Below, piece by piece: positions 1-11,214 of a stretch of 39,280 bases of DNA. The first letter of the stretch is position 1. Each line of letters opens with the position of its first letter. A model generated the notes under the pieces. It worked only from the letters and a program-made list of their open reading frames with translations, had not been told where the DNA came from and did no database searches. Both the position numbers and the translations under genes were made by a program. Source of the stretch: Betaproteobacteria bacterium (GTDB lineage Bacteria > Pseudomonadota > Gammaproteobacteria > Burkholderiales > SG8-39). The stretch spans positions 1-39,280 of the forward strand of contig JAFAGU010000053.1 of assembly GCA_019237595.1 (NCBI GenBank), written 5' to 3'.

Positions 1-642
1 GAGCCGCTCGTCGTAGGCGAGCGGGAGTGCGTCCACCGAGGCCGCGAGCGCATCCAGCCGCAGGCTCATGCCGGGAAAATCGATCGCGGGCAGCGCCTTC
101 AGCCGCTCGATGTCGCGCGCGAGCGCGCGGCGGATGGGCACGAATTGGGGGCGATCCGCGCGGTTGAGCCGAGATTCGGCAAGCTGGAGCGCCAGCAGCC
201 CGGCGCGCACATTGCCCGCGAGCTGCAGCTGCTGGGAGGCGATCGCGAGCACCTGCTCGATTTCCGCGAGCTGCCATTCGTCTCGCGTGCGCGAGAGCTC
301 CTGGTAGAGCGCCTCGAGCGCGAGCTGCTGGCTCTGCGACTCGGCGAGCCGGGTCTCGAGCTGCGCGATGCGCACCTGCGCCTCGCGCAGCGTCTCCTGC
401 GACTGGCGGGCGGCGCTGCGCGCGTCCCTCGCATCTGCCTCGACCTCGCGCAGCCGGCGGGCCACTTCCTCCTGCGTGCCGGCGATTCGGGAACGCGTAT
501 CGATCCACGCGGCGGCAAGGAGCGCCGAAAGCGCGACGAGCGCCAGCAAGACAAGCGCCGGCCGGTTGCGCCGCACCTTCCTTTCGACGGCTTCCGCAGC
601 GCTCGGCGTGGCGCTTTCCCGCTCGGATGGGCTTTCGCTCAT
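1..642 (-). CDS. hemX: HemX-like protein (uroporphyrinogen-III C-methyltransferase-related membrane protein), 3' part only
   Basis: Minus-strand frame from ATG at 642 reads MSESPSERESATPSAAEAVERKVRRNRPALVLLALVALSALLAAAWIDTRSRI..., a TM helix followed by coiled coil, directly after hemD; runs off window start. Confidence 0.75.
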   Translation of the reverse strand, partial: MSESPSERESATPSAAEAVERKVRRNRPALVLLALVALSALLAAAWIDTRSRIAGTQEEVARRLREVEADARDARSAARQSQETLREAQVRIAQLETRLAESQSQQLALEALYQELSRTRDEWQLAEIEQVLAIASQQLQLAGNVRAGLLALQLAESRLNRADRPQFVPIRRALARDIERLKALPAIDFPGMSLRLDALAASVDALPLAYDERL

Positions 643-1411
643 GGCGCCTGAAAGTATGCCACCAGCTCGCGGACGGTCTGCTCGTCGCCGGGCCCGCACA
701 CGCGTATCTCGCGCGCGCCGAGGCGCCGCGCCGCCTGTGCGATCCGCTCGTGCGGCACGAAGACCGGCGTCGCGGAGAGCCAGGTGCCGGCGGGCTCGCC
801 GAGGGCGCGAAGAAGGTTTTCGAGGCCCGCCGAAGACGAGCACGTCAGCGCATCCACACCCCCTTGGGCCCACGCTTTGGCGAGCGGCCGAAAGTCGCCC
901 CGGGGAGGCGAGCGCCGGTAACAGGCGGCATAGTCGACCTTCGCACCTCGCTTCGCGAGCGTGTCGCCCAGCAGCTCGCGCCCTCCGACGCCTCGAAATA
1001 TGATGACGCGCTTGCCCGACACGTTGCCGAGCTCGGGCAGCGCGAGCAGCGCTTCGCTGTCGGCGCCCTCTTCGGGCGAAACCACGGCCTTGATTCCGTG
1101 GCGCTCGAGCTCTCGCCGGCTCGCCGCGCCCACGGCCGCCGCGCGAAGCCCTGCAGGCCATTCGCGCCGCGAGCGCACGAGCGGGAGAGCCTTCTGCACG
1201 GCAGTCGGGCTCACGAATATGGCGAGGTCGTAGGCTTGAAGCTGCTCGATGGCGCGCTCGGCAGCCGGGTCGGAGACGTCGTCGATCTCCATGGCGGGAT
1301 AGACCAGCGCGGCGCCGCCCTCGGCCTCGATGCGCGCGGCAAGGCCACGGGCCTGCTCGCGCGGCCGGGTGACCACGATCGCGCGTCCTTCGAGGGGCCG
1401 TCTATTGGCCA
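639..1411 (-). CDS. hemD: Uroporphyrinogen-III synthase
   Basis: ORF 639..1592 contains LANRRPLEGRAIVVTRPREQARGLAARIEAEGGAALVYPAMEIDD; likely TTG start near 1411 overlapping the hemC stop; position between hemC and hemX. Confidence 0.85.
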
Positions 1412-2328
1412 AGCGCGGCGAGGATCGCTTCGGCACCGCCGCGGCGGAGCTCTTCGGCCGCCCGTCGTCCGAGCGCCTCGGGGTCGGAAGCGCTTCCCGA
1501 GCAATCGGCGCGCAGGATCCGCTTGCCATCGGGCGAACCCAGGACCGCGCGAACGCGCAGCGTCGCGCCCTGCGGCTCGGCATAGGCGCCAAGGGGCATC
1601 GTGCAGTTGCCGCCGAGCGCGAGACTCACTGCCCGCTCTGCCCGTACGCACGCGGAGCTCGACTCCTCGGCGAGCGCGGCGAGGAGCCGTGCGACATCAG
1701 GCCGCGCCGCCAGGCATTCGATGCCGAGCGCCCCCTGGCCCGGCGCCGGAAGCATCTCCTCGGGCGCAAGGCGCGCGCGGATGCGCGCCGCGAGGCCGAG
1801 GCGCGCCAAGCCGGCTGCGGCGAGCAGAACGGCGTCGTATTCGCCCGCGTCGAGCTTGCGCAGCCTCGTTTCCACGTTGCCGCGGAGAAGCTTCACCGTG
1901 ACATCGGGGCGCCTCGCGAGCAGCTGCGCCTGTCGGCGGAGACTGGACGTGCCCACAACGGCGCCCGCCGGCGCTGCGGCGAGCCCCGGGAGCGAGGCCG
2001 ATACCCATGCGTCGCGCGGATCCTCGCGCGCCGTGATCGCAGCGAGGATGAACCCGGGAGGAAGCTCGGCCGGGACGTCCTTGATGGAGTGCACCGCCAG
2101 GTCGGCACGGCCTTCCGCCATCGCCGCCTCGAGCTCCTTCACGAAGAGCCCCTTGCCTCCCGCCTCGTCCAGCCTCGTCTCGAGGAGCTCGTCGCCGCGC
2201 GTGCTGAGCGGCAGGAGCTCGACGGCGAGGCCCGGATGCGCGCTTTCGAGGCGCGCCTTCACGTGCTCGGCCTGCCAGAGGGCGAGGCGGCTCCGACGCG
2301 TGGCGATGACGAGCCGATTGCCGCTCAA
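1402..2328 (-). CDS. hemC: Porphobilinogen deaminase (hydroxymethylbilane synthase)
   Basis: NRLVIATRRSRLALWQAEHVKARLE...LPLSTRGDELLETRLDEAGGKGLFVKELEAAMAEGRADLAVHSIKDVP...; apparent TTG start overlapping upstream TGA. Confidence 0.95.
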   Translation of the reverse strand: MSGNRLVIATRRSRLALWQAEHVKARLESAHPGLAVELLPLSTRGDELLETRLDEAGGKGLFVKELEAAMAEGRADLAVHSIKDVPAELPPGFILAAITAREDPRDAWVSASLPGLAAAPAGAVVGTSSLRRQAQLLARRPDVTVKLLRGNVETRLRKLDAGEYDAVLLAAAGLARLGLAARIRARLAPEEMLPAPGQGALGIECLAARPDVARLLAALAEESSSACVRAERAVSLALGGNCTMPLGAYAEPQGATLRVRAVLGSPDGKRILRADCSGSASDPEALGRRAAEELRRGGAEAILAALGQ

Positions 2329-3080
2329 AGCTTCTCCGCAATCGCGTCGCGCACCGTGGGCCACTGCCGCCGGCTCACCGGCAGGCGCTCGGCGAGGCCC
2401 TCGAGCACTACGGCCCACTGCCCGTCCTCCGATTCGCTCCCGCGCTCGAAGCCGCGGATGGCACTGCGCGACACGAGGCAGTTGCGGTGGATCCGCACGA
2501 AGCGCTCGCCGAACTCGCGCTCGAGCGCGACGAGCGATTCCTCGATGAGGTGCTCGGCGCCGCGCGTGCGCAGCGTGACGTACTTCTGCTCCGCGCGCAG
2601 GAACACGATGTCGCGCACCGGCACGAGCACGATGCGATGGCGCTCGGCGACCGAGAGGTATTCGCGCGGCTGGCCCGAGGCCCGGTCGAGCTGCTCGCGC
2701 GCGGGCGCATGGCCGGCCGCCGCCCGCTTGAGCGCGGCGGCGAGCCGGGCCGCCCGGACGGGCTTGAGGAGATAGTCGAGCGCATTGAGCTCGAAGGCCT
2801 GGACCGCGTGCCGGTCGTGCGCGGTCACGAAGACCACCGCCGGCGGGCGCTCGAGCGTGCACAGGTGGCGCGCCACTTCGAGCCCCTGCATGCCCGGCAT
2901 TTCGATGTCGAGGAGGACGACATCGGCGCCGCTCGCCGGAATGCGCTCGAGCGCTTCCATGCCGTGGGCCGCCTCGCCCGCGAGCTCGGTCGGAATCTCG
3001 CCGGCGACATCGGCGAGGAGCGCCTTCAGGCGCTCGCGCGCGAGCGCCTCGTCGTCCGCGATGAAGACGCGCAGGCTCAC
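2325..3080 (-). CDS. algR: LytTR-family response regulator (AlgR-like)
   Basis: REC domain (FIADDEALARERLKALL...VVLLDIEMPGMQGLEV) + LytTR domain (VRDIVFLRAEQKYVTLRT...RIHRNCLVSRSAI); GTG start; adjacent to hemC as in the known algZ-algR-hemC arrangement. Confidence 0.88.
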   Translation of the reverse strand: MSLRVFIADDEALARERLKALLADVAGEIPTELAGEAAHGMEALERIPASGADVVLLDIEMPGMQGLEVARHLCTLERPPAVVFVTAHDRHAVQAFELNALDYLLKPVRAARLAAALKRAAAGHAPAREQLDRASGQPREYLSVAERHRIVLVPVRDIVFLRAEQKYVTLRTRGAEHLIEESLVALEREFGERFVRIHRNCLVSRSAIRGFERGSESEDGQWAVVLEGLAERLPVSRRQWPTVRDAIAEKL

Positions 3081-4162
3081 GCCGCCTCCGTGCGCGAGGC
3101 GTCGCCTTCTTTGCGCTCGCCGGCCGCGGCGGGGCGAGCCGGCAGCGCCATGGACGCGTCCGTGCGGTAGGGCAGGTCGATTTCCACGCAGTAGCGGCCG
3201 TCCTTCACGCTCGCCTCCATGCGCGCCTCGGCGTCGAAGAAGAGCGCGAGCCGCTCCCGGATATTCGCGATCGCGACGCGGTTTCCCGAGCGCCGCTGCT
3301 GCTCCTCGACCCACGGGTTCTCGATCCGCGCGAGCACGCGCGCGCCGCGCCGCTCGATGCGCACGAGGACTTCGGCGCTTCCGAGCGAAGGCTCGACGCC
3401 GTGGTACACCGCGTTCTCGAGGAGCGGCTGCAGCACGAGCGGCGGCAGCAGCGCGTCGAGCGGCGCCGCGTCGAGCTCCCACGCGATGCGCAGGCGCTCC
3501 CCCAGCCGGAGCTGCTCGATCTCGGCATAGCGCTCGAGGAGCGCGATCTCGTCGGCCAACCGCACGAAGCGCCGCGCGTCGGCCATGAGCGTGCGGAAGA
3601 GGTCCGCCAGGTCCTCGATGACGCGCTCGGCCTGGCGCGGGTCGCGCCGGATCACCGCCAGCACCGCGTTCAGGCTGTTGAACAGGAAATGCGGCCGGAT
3701 GCGCGCCTGCAGCGCCTGGAGGCGCGCTTCGGCGAGCGCAGGCGAGTACGCCCGGGCGAGCAGGCGTAAATAAGCGAGGAGCAGCGCCGCCGTTGGGATC
3801 GTGAACGCGAGGAGGCGTCCGAGCCCTGCGGGCGCTTCGCCGCCGAGCGCTGCCCAGCCGGCGCGAAGGGCCGTCGCGAGCGCCGCAGCGACGAGCAGCA
3901 CGCCGGCGCAGCCCCACAAGTACGGCAAGCGGCCAAGCACGATCGAAAGGGCGTACAGCGCGACGAGCACGCAGAGCAGCAGCGGCTCTGCATACGCCGC
4001 GGCCTGGGTGAAGCGCTCGACGCCCAACGCGAGCGTCGGCGTGGCAACGAAGGAACCGACGAGGAGAAGCGCGTTGACGCCTACGAGGATGCGCGCGACG
4101 ACCCCGAGGTTGCGAAAGTCCGGCAACAGGTCCGGGTATTCGTTTTGTCTTATACTGGCCAC
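3077..4162 (-). CDS. algZ: LytS/AlgZ-type sensor histidine kinase (His_kinase family)
   Basis: N-terminal TM helices then [43 protein letters not shown]...[19 protein letters not shown]; start uncertain (GTG 4162). Confidence 0.85.
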   Translation of the reverse strand: MASIRQNEYPDLLPDFRNLGVVARILVGVNALLLVGSFVATPTLALGVERFTQAAAYAEPLLLCVLVALYALSIVLGRLPYLWGCAGVLLVAAALATALRAGWAALGGEAPAGLGRLLAFTIPTAALLLAYLRLLARAYSPALAEARLQALQARIRPHFLFNSLNAVLAVIRRDPRQAERVIEDLADLFRTLMADARRFVRLADEIALLERYAEIEQLRLGERLRIAWELDAAPLDALLPPLVLQPLLENAVYHGVEPSLGSAEVLVRIERRGARVLARIENPWVEEQQRRSGNRVAIANIRERLALFFDAEARMEASVKDGRYCVEIDLPYRTDASMALPARPAAAGERKEGDASRTEAA

Positions 4163-4216
4163 GGGATGGGCAGCTCGCGCGCGTCGCTCCGACCCGCGCA
4201 TTCTAATCGTCCGGGA

Positions 4217-5617
4217 ATGGCCAAGAAGAAAGAGCTCTGGTCGGGCCGCTTCGCGAAGCGGCTGCGGCCGCAGGTGAAGGCGTTCACCGCATCGCTGCCG
4301 TTCGACAGGCGCCTCGCGCTGCACGACGTGCGTGCCTCGCTCGCACATGCGCGCATGCTCGGGGCATGCGGCATCCTCGCGCGCCGCGACCTCGCCGCCA
4401 TCGAGCGCGGGCTTGCCGCGGTGCGTCGCGAGATCGAGCGCGATCGCTTCGCCTGGTCGCGCGACGACGAGGACGTGCACCTCAACATCGAGCGCCGGCT
4501 CACCGCGCTCGTCGGCGACGCCGGCAAGAAGCTCCATACTGCGCGCTCGCGCTACGACCAGGTCGCGACCGATGTCCGGCTCTGGCTGCGCGACGAGATC
4601 GACAGCGGGCTGGACCGCCTCGCCGCGCTCGAGCGCGCGCTCCTCGCGCAGGCATCGCGCCATGCCGATCTCGTCATGCCGGGGTTCACCCACCTGCAGG
4701 TCGCGCAGCCCGTCACCTTCGGGCATCACCTGCTCGCCTACGTGGAGATGCTCGAGCGCGACCGCGAGCGCCTCTCGGAATGCCGCCGGCGAGTGAACCG
4801 CCTGCCGCTCGGCGCGGCAGCGCTCGCCGGAACCACGTTCCCGATCGATCGCGCCCGCGTAGCGCGCGAGCTCGGCTTCGAGGCCGTGGCGGAAAATTCG
4901 CTCGACGCCGTCTCCGATCGCGACTTCGCGATCGAGTACTGCGCCGCCGCTTCCCTCGCGATGGTGCACCTTTCGCGCCTGGCCGAGGAGCTCGTGCTCT
5001 GGGCGAGCCCGCGCTTCGGCTTCGTGCGGCTCCCGGAGGACTACTGCACCGGCTCGTCCATCATGCCGCAGAAGCGCAATCCGGACGTGCCGGAGCTCGT
5101 GCGCGGCAAGTCCTCACGCGTGGTGGGCGACTTGGTCACACTCCTCGCGCTCATGAAGGCGCAGCCGCTCGCCTATAACAAGGACAACCAGGAGGACAAG
5201 GAGCCGCTCTTCGACGCCGCGGACACCCTGAACGCATCGCTCGAGATCATGGCGGGCCTCGTCTCGGGCCTGCGGCCCGACGCCAAGGCGATGCGCGCCG
5301 CGCTTGCCCAAGGCCACGCCACGGCCACCGACCTCGCCGACTACCTGGTGCGCAAGGGCGTGCCTTTCCGCGACGCGCACGAAGCGGTGGGCCGTGCGGT
5401 CCGCGAGGCGGAGCGCTCCGGGAAGGACCTCGCCTCGCTGCCCCTTGCGACGCTGAAGCGCTTCTCCGCGTCGATCGACGCGGATGTGCGCCGGGTGCTC
5501 ACGCCCGAGGGGTCGGTCGCGGCGCGCGACCACTTCGGCGCCACGTCGCCGCGGCAAGTGCGCCAGGCGATCGCACGAGCGCGTGAGCGCCTCAAGGGCA
5601 GAGGCTCGAGAGCGTGA
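4217..5617 (+). CDS. argH: Argininosuccinate lyase
   Basis: [48 protein letters not shown]...[28 protein letters not shown] signature. Confidence 0.97.
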   Translation: MAKKKELWSGRFAKRLRPQVKAFTASLPFDRRLALHDVRASLAHARMLGACGILARRDLAAIERGLAAVRREIERDRFAWSRDDEDVHLNIERRLTALVGDAGKKLHTARSRYDQVATDVRLWLRDEIDSGLDRLAALERALLAQASRHADLVMPGFTHLQVAQPVTFGHHLLAYVEMLERDRERLSECRRRVNRLPLGAAALAGTTFPIDRARVARELGFEAVAENSLDAVSDRDFAIEYCAAASLAMVHLSRLAEELVLWASPRFGFVRLPEDYCTGSSIMPQKRNPDVPELVRGKSSRVVGDLVTLLALMKAQPLAYNKDNQEDKEPLFDAADTLNASLEIMAGLVSGLRPDAKAMRAALAQGHATATDLADYLVRKGVPFRDAHEAVGRAVREAERSGKDLASLPLATLKRFSASIDADVRRVLTPEGSVAARDHFGATSPRQVRQAIARARERLKGRGSRA

Positions 5618-6909
5618 CCGCCCGGCCAACGCTCACGCAGATCGGCAAGTATCCGGTCCTGCGCAAGCTCGGGGAAGGCGCCACCTCGGAGGTCTACCTC
5701 TCCCACGATCCCTTCAACGATCGCGACGTGGCGATCAAGGTCGCCTTTCCCGAGACCTTCGAGGACCCGGAGCGCGGCAAGCTCTACCGCAAGCTCTTCC
5801 TCACGGAGGCGTCGCTCGCCGGCAAGCTCCAGCACCCGCACATCTGCCAGATCTTCGACGCCGTGGCCGACGACCAGCTCCACTACATCGTGATGGAATA
5901 CGTGGGCGGCGGCACGCTGGAGCGGTTTTGCCGCACCGAGATGCTGCTGCCGGTCGACAAGGTCGTCGAGATCGTCTTCAAGTGCACGCGCGCGCTCGAG
6001 TACGCGCACAAGCTCGGCGTCACGCACCGCGACATCAAGCCGGCGAACATCCTTTACCTCGGCGACACGGACGTGAAGATCACCGACTTCGGCGCCGCGC
6101 TCATCGCTTCCGGCGACACCACGCAGGTGAGCGCGATCGGCTCGCCCGCGTACATGTCGCCCGAGCAGGTGAAGGAGCACCCGCTCGACCACCAGACCGA
6201 TATCTACTCCGTCGGCGTGGTGATGTACCACCTGCTCACGGGCCGCCTGCCCTTCCAGGCGGTGAACAACTTCAGCCTCATCTACCAGATCACCAACGTG
6301 GAGCCCGAGCCGCCGTCCACGTTCCGGCCCGAGATCCCGCCCGCGCTGAACGAGATCGTCCGCCATGCCATGGCGAAGGACCTCGAGGCGCGCTACCGCA
6401 CCTGGGAGAGCTTCTCGCTCGACCTCGCCGAGGCCTTCCGGGCGCAATACAAGGGCGCCCACAAGGCGCAGGAATTCGCCGACTCCGACAAGTTCGAGAC
6501 GCTTCGCAAGCTTGCCTTCTTCAACCACTTCTCGGACGCGGAGCTCTGGGAAGTGGCGCGCATCTCGAGCTGGCGCCACGCCTCGAGCGGCGAGGTGCTC
6601 ATGAAGGAGGGCGAGGTCGGCGATTTCTTCTGCATCCTCGCCGACGGCCAGGTGAAGGTGACGAAGAAGGGCAAGCTCCTCAACCTGCTGCGCTCGGGCG
6701 AGCCGTTCGGCGAAATGGCGTACCTCACCAAGGGCGAGCAGGTGCGCGGCGCCGACGTCACCGTCATGAACGACGCCAACATCATCTCGGTGCCCACGCC
6801 CGCGCTCTCGCAGGCGAGCGATGGGTGCCGGCACAAGTTCGACCGCGCGTTCATGGAAATCCTGGTGGAGCGCCTTTCCATGGCGAACCTGCGCCTGTCG
6901 GGGGTCTAG
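5614..6909 (+). CDS. Serine/threonine protein kinase with C-terminal cyclic nucleotide-binding domain
   Basis: [22 protein letters not shown]-loop, [30 protein letters not shown]-terminal cNBD-like [47 protein letters not shown]...FGEMAYL; GTG start overlapping argH stop. Confidence 0.9.
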   Translation: MTARPTLTQIGKYPVLRKLGEGATSEVYLSHDPFNDRDVAIKVAFPETFEDPERGKLYRKLFLTEASLAGKLQHPHICQIFDAVADDQLHYIVMEYVGGGTLERFCRTEMLLPVDKVVEIVFKCTRALEYAHKLGVTHRDIKPANILYLGDTDVKITDFGAALIASGDTTQVSAIGSPAYMSPEQVKEHPLDHQTDIYSVGVVMYHLLTGRLPFQAVNNFSLIYQITNVEPEPPSTFRPEIPPALNEIVRHAMAKDLEARYRTWESFSLDLAEAFRAQYKGAHKAQEFADSDKFETLRKLAFFNHFSDAELWEVARISSWRHASSGEVLMKEGEVGDFFCILADGQVKVTKKGKLLNLLRSGEPFGEMAYLTKGEQVRGADVTVMNDANIISVPTPALSQASDGCRHKFDRAFMEILVERLSMANLRLSGV

Positions 6910-7747
6910 CACGGCGAGGCTCGACGAGGCGCTCAAGCGGGCGCTCGGCATCGAGGCGGCGACGCGGCTTCCGGGCGGCGGCATTCTCGATTGCTACTGG
7001 GTCTCGATCGGCGGCGAGGAGCGGTTCCTGAAGACCGGCCTCGCGCGCCACGCCGATCGCTTTGCGGCGGAAGCGGACGGCCTGCGGGCGCTCCTCGAGG
7101 CCGGCGTACGCGCCCCCCGAACCTTCGGCGCCGGCGTGGCCGGCGCGCAGGCTTACCTCGTCATCGAGCACCTCGAGCTGCACCAGGAGGGCGACTTCGC
7201 GGCCTTGGGCGCGATGCTCGCGAGGCTCCATGGCGCCGCCGGAACGCGCTATGGATGGTCTCGCGACAACTACATCGGCGCGACGGAGCAGGAAAACGCA
7301 TGGGCCGAAGAGTGGCCGGCCTTCTTCCGGGAGCGCAGGCTCCGCCCGCAAATCGCCCTCGCCCAGCGCAACGGCTTTTCGCTCGAATGCGATTTCGTCC
7401 TGGACAACCTGGACAAGCTCCTCGGTCATGGCCCGCGGCCTTCGCTCCTGCACGGCGACCTCTGGAGCGGGAACGCCGGCTTCCATCGCGGCGAGCCGGT
7501 CCTCTTCGATCCGGCGGTGTACTACGGCGATCGCGAATGCGACCTCGCGATGACGGAGCTCTTCGGGGGATTTCCGGCGGACTTCTACGCTTCCTACGCG
7601 AAGGAATTACCGCTGGACGCCGGGTACGGGAAGCGCAAGCACCTCTACAACCTGTATCACCTGCTCAACCACCTCAACATCTTCGGCGGCGGCTACCTCG
7701 GGCAGGTGAGCTCGACGCTAGGCCTTTTGCGGAGCTTCCTGCAGTAG
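6821..7747 (+). CDS. Fructosamine kinase / ketosamine-3-kinase family protein
   Basis: PSLLHGDLWSGNAGFHRGEPVLFDPAVYYGDRECDLAMTELFGGFP; RYGWSRDNYIGATEQENAWAEEWPAFFRERRL. First canonical in-frame start is 6821, but homology is expected to begin only near 6908-6914. Confidence 0.85.
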   Translation: MGAGTSSTARSWKSWWSAFPWRTCACRGSSTARLDEALKRALGIEAATRLPGGGILDCYWVSIGGEERFLKTGLARHADRFAAEADGLRALLEAGVRAPRTFGAGVAGAQAYLVIEHLELHQEGDFAALGAMLARLHGAAGTRYGWSRDNYIGATEQENAWAEEWPAFFRERRLRPQIALAQRNGFSLECDFVLDNLDKLLGHGPRPSLLHGDLWSGNAGFHRGEPVLFDPAVYYGDRECDLAMTELFGGFPADFYASYAKELPLDAGYGKRKHLYNLYHLLNHLNIFGGGYLGQVSSTLGLLRSFLQ

Positions 7748-8050
7748 CTTCTGCAGCTCGCCGGACTGGTACATCTCCTTCATGATGTCCGAGCCGCCGA
7801 CGAACTCGCCGTTCACGTAGAGCTGCGGGATGGTGGGCCAGTTGGCGTACTCCTTGATGCCCTGGCGGATTTCCGGGTCGGCAAGGACGTTCACGTGCGC
7901 GAAGTCCTGCACGCCGCAGGCATTGAGCACCTGGACGGCGAGCGACGAAAAACCGCATTGGGGGAACTGCGGTGTGCCCTTCATGTAGAGGACGACGCGG
8001 TTTCCCGTGACCTGCTGCTTGATGCGCTCTTGGGTATCCATGCCCGCCAT
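7718..8050 (-). CDS. grxD: Monothiol glutaredoxin, Grx4 family
   Basis: MKGTPQFPQCGFSSLAVQVLNACGV...ANWPTIPQLYVNGEFVGGSDIMKEMYQSGEL; CGFS motif. Confidence 0.95.
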   Translation of the reverse strand: MAGMDTQERIKQQVTGNRVVLYMKGTPQFPQCGFSSLAVQVLNACGVQDFAHVNVLADPEIRQGIKEYANWPTIPQLYVNGEFVGGSDIMKEMYQSGELQKLLQEAPQKA

Positions 8051-8051
8051 T

Positions 8052-8828
8052 TTATCGCCTTCCGCCGGTCACCCGGCCGATGCCGGATAGATCAGGCCAG
8101 GTCTGCACGGCTTCAAGCCCGGCGAGGAGCCGCCGGACGGCTTCCCCCTGGTCGAAGCCGTGCTCCAGGAAGAGCCATCCGCCGGCTGACAGGTGCGCGG
8201 GCGCCCGCTCGGCGATTTCACGAAGCGCATCCAGGCCCTCCGGGCCGGAAACAAGCGCCTCGCGCGGCTCGAACACCAAGGCACCGAGGTGCGGGTCGCC
8301 CTCGGCGACATACGGCGGGTTCGCGACGATGAGGTCGAAGCGCTCGTCGTCGACCGGGTCGAGCCATCGGCCATGGCGGAAATCCACCTCGAGTCCCAGG
8401 CGGGCGGCATTGCGCTTGGCGACGACGAGTGCGGCGGCGCTCGACTCCACGGCCACGACGGTGGCCCTCGGGCGGTACCTCTTCAACGCGAGCGCAATGG
8501 CGCCCGATCCCGTCCCGAGGTCGAGCGCGCGCGCGAAGGGCTGCGCGAGCGCTCGCTCGACGAGGAGCTCGGTTTCCGGCCGCGGCACGAGCACCGCCGG
8601 AGTCACCACGAGCTCGATGCCGTAGAACTCCTTGCGGCCGAGGAGGTAGGCCACCGGCTCGCCGCGCCGGCGCCTCGAGACAAGCTCCGTGAACCGCTGC
8701 TGGGCATCCGCGGGCAGCGCCTTCTCCGGGAAAGCGATCAGCGTGGCGGCGGAGAACCCGGTCGCCTCGGCGAGCAGCAGGCGCGCCTCCAGGGGCTCCA
8801 GCGCCCGGAGCGCCTCGCCGACCGTCAA
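8052..8828 (-). CDS. prmC: Peptide chain release factor N5-glutamine methyltransferase
   Basis: [30 protein letters not shown]...[15 protein letters not shown]...[11 protein letters not shown]. Confidence 0.95.
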   Translation of the reverse strand: MTVGEALRALEPLEARLLLAEATGFSAATLIAFPEKALPADAQQRFTELVSRRRRGEPVAYLLGRKEFYGIELVVTPAVLVPRPETELLVERALAQPFARALDLGTGSGAIALALKRYRPRATVVAVESSAAALVVAKRNAARLGLEVDFRHGRWLDPVDDERFDLIVANPPYVAEGDPHLGALVFEPREALVSGPEGLDALREIAERAPAHLSAGGWLFLEHGFDQGEAVRRLLAGLEAVQTWPDLSGIGRVTGGRR

Positions 8829-9913
8829 GCGGATTCCGCGGCCGTGAGCTCGGAGAGCTGCTCGGCCTGGTGCTCCGTCTGCAGCGCGCCGACGAGCTCA
8901 TCGAGCTCGCCGTCCATGATGCGGTCGATCTTGTAGAGCGTGAGGTTGATGCGGTGGTCGGTGACTCGGCCTTGCGGGAAGTTGTACGTGCGGATGCGCT
9001 CGGACCGGTCGCCGGAGCCGATGAGCAACTTGCGCGTCGAAGCGGTCTTCGCCTGCTGCTCGGAGCGCTGCTTGTCGCGGATGCGCGCCGCGAGCACCGC
9101 AAGCGCCTTCTCGCGGTTCTTGTGCTGCGAGCGCGAATCCTGGCACTCGACCACGATGCCGGTGGGCAGGTGCGTGACGCGGATCGCGGACTCCGTCTTG
9201 TTCACGTGCTGCCCGCCGGCGCCCGAGGCGCGGAACGTGTCGATGCGCAGCTCCGCCGGGTTGAGCTGCACGTCGTCCACCGCCTCCGCCTCGGGGAGCA
9301 CGGCGACCGTGCAGGCCGAAGTATGGATGCGGCCCTGCGCCTCGGTTTCGGGGACGCGCTGCACGCGGTGGCCGCCGGACTCGAATTTCAGCTTCGAGTA
9401 CGCCCCCTGGCCGACGATGCGCGCGATGACTTCCTTGTAGCCGCCGAGCTCGGAGGCGCTCTCCGAGATGATCTCCACCTGCCAGCCCTGGCGCTCCGCA
9501 TAGCGCGCGTACATGCGGAAGAGGTCGCCCGCGAAAAGCGCCGACTCGTCGCCGCCCGTGCCGGCGCGCACCTCGAGGAAGATGTTCCGCTCGTCGTTCG
9601 GGTCCTTGGGAAGGAGCGCGCGCTGCAGCTCCGCTTCCAGGCGCTCCATAGAGGCGCGCGCCTTCTTCAGCTCCTCGTCGGCGTAGGCCTTCATGCCCGC
9701 GTCGCCCGCGAGCTCGCGTGCGTCGTTCGCGTCGCGCTCGACCTGCAGGTAGTCCTGGAAAAGCGCGACCACCGAGGAGACCTCCGAGTGCTCGCGCGAG
9801 AGCTTGCGGAACTCGTCGAGGTTCTTCGTCGCGTCCTCCGCCGCAAGGAGGCGATTCAGCTCATCGAGCCGCCCGACCAGGCTGTCGAGCTTCGAGCGCA
9901 GCGTCGGCTTCAC
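8825..9913 (-). CDS. prfA: Peptide chain release factor 1
   Basis: [44 protein letters not shown] (GGQ motif). Confidence 0.97.
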   Translation of the reverse strand: MKPTLRSKLDSLVGRLDELNRLLAAEDATKNLDEFRKLSREHSEVSSVVALFQDYLQVERDANDARELAGDAGMKAYADEELKKARASMERLEAELQRALLPKDPNDERNIFLEVRAGTGGDESALFAGDLFRMYARYAERQGWQVEIISESASELGGYKEVIARIVGQGAYSKLKFESGGHRVQRVPETEAQGRIHTSACTVAVLPEAEAVDDVQLNPAELRIDTFRASGAGGQHVNKTESAIRVTHLPTGIVVECQDSRSQHKNREKALAVLAARIRDKQRSEQQAKTASTRKLLIGSGDRSERIRTYNFPQGRVTDHRINLTLYKIDRIMDGELDELVGALQTEHQAEQLSELTAAESA

Positions 9914-11181
9914 TTACTGCCGGGATAGAGCCGCTTCAGCGCCTCGGCGAGGCGGCGCGCTTCGTCGCCCTCGGATTCGCCGAGCGCCTGCGTCGGCCCG
10001 TGCATGAGCTTGTTCGTGAGCGCGCGCGAGAGCGCCTCGAGCGCGACCTCCGGCGGCTCCCCGCGCTGCAGGCGGCGCAGCGCCTGGCGGACCTCGTCCT
10101 GCCGCGCCGCCTCGGCGTGCTCGCGCAGCGCGCGGATGAGCGGCACGTTCTCGCGCGAGCGCATCCAGTGCATGAAGTGCCCGACCTGCGCATCGATGAT
10201 GGCCTCGGCCTGCTCCACGGAGGAGCGGCGCGCGTCCAGGTTGGCCGAGACGATTCCCGCGAGGTCGTCCACCGTGTAGAGGAAGACGTCGTCGATCTCG
10301 GCCACTTCGGGCTCGATGTCGCGCGGCACGGCGAGGTCGACCATGAACATCGGGCGCCGGCGCCGCGCCCGCAGCGCGCGCTCGACGAGCCCCTTGCCGA
10401 GGATCGGGAGCGACGAAGCGGTGCAGGACACGACGATGTCGTGCTCGTGCAGGTGCTCGGGAAGCTCGCGCAGCTCGATGGCGCGCGCGTTGAACCGGTG
10501 CGCGAGGCGGCTGCCCCGCTCCACGGTGCGGTTCGCGACCGTGATGCGCGCCGGGGCCTGGGCCGCGAAATGCGTGGCGCACAGCTCGATCATCTCGCCT
10601 GCGCCGATGAAAAGGATCGATTGCTCGCGCAGGCTCGGGAAGATGCGCGCGGCGAGCTTCACCGCCGCGGCGGCCATGGACACGCTCTGAGTCCCGACGC
10701 TCGTCGTCGAGCGCACTTCCTTTGCCACGGCGAAAGAGCGCTGGAAGAGCTTGTGGAGCACCGTGCCGAGCGTTCCGGCCGCCTCCGCCTGGCGCACGGC
10801 CTCCTTCATCTGGCCGAGGATCTGCGGCTCGCCGAGCACCATGGAATCCAGCCCGGAGGCGACGCGGAACGCGTGTCGCACCGCCCGATCCGCGGGGAGC
10901 GTGTACAGGTACGGCGCGAGCTCTTCGGGGCTGAAGCGGTGGTACTGCGCGAGCCATCGCGCCGCCTCCTGCGGGTGCTCGGCGGAGAAATAGAGCTCCG
11001 TGCGATTGCACGTGGAAAGGATGGCGGCCTCGGTAGCGAGCGCCGTCTTCATCTCGTTAAGCGCCTCGCGCAGCCTCTCGACGTGGAAGACCACCCGCTC
11101 GCGCACCGGCAGGGGCGCGGTCTGGTGGTTGAGGCCCAGGGCGTAGAGGCCCGCGGGGCCCGGGACGACGGTCGAGGCCAT
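9910..11181 (-). CDS. hemA: Glutamyl-tRNA reductase
   Basis: [21 protein letters not shown]...[12 protein letters not shown]...[16 protein letters not shown]. Confidence 0.97.
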   Translation of the reverse strand: MASTVVPGPAGLYALGLNHQTAPLPVRERVVFHVERLREALNEMKTALATEAAILSTCNRTELYFSAEHPQEAARWLAQYHRFSPEELAPYLYTLPADRAVRHAFRVASGLDSMVLGEPQILGQMKEAVRQAEAAGTLGTVLHKLFQRSFAVAKEVRSTTSVGTQSVSMAAAAVKLAARIFPSLREQSILFIGAGEMIELCATHFAAQAPARITVANRTVERGSRLAHRFNARAIELRELPEHLHEHDIVVSCTASSLPILGKGLVERALRARRRRPMFMVDLAVPRDIEPEVAEIDDVFLYTVDDLAGIVSANLDARRSSVEQAEAIIDAQVGHFMHWMRSRENVPLIRALREHAEAARQDEVRQALRRLQRGEPPEVALEALSRALTNKLMHGPTQALGESEGDEARRLAEALKRLYPGSK

Positions 11182-11214
11182 TGCAGCGCGGATTCTAAGG
11201 CCCCGGGGGGCTCG

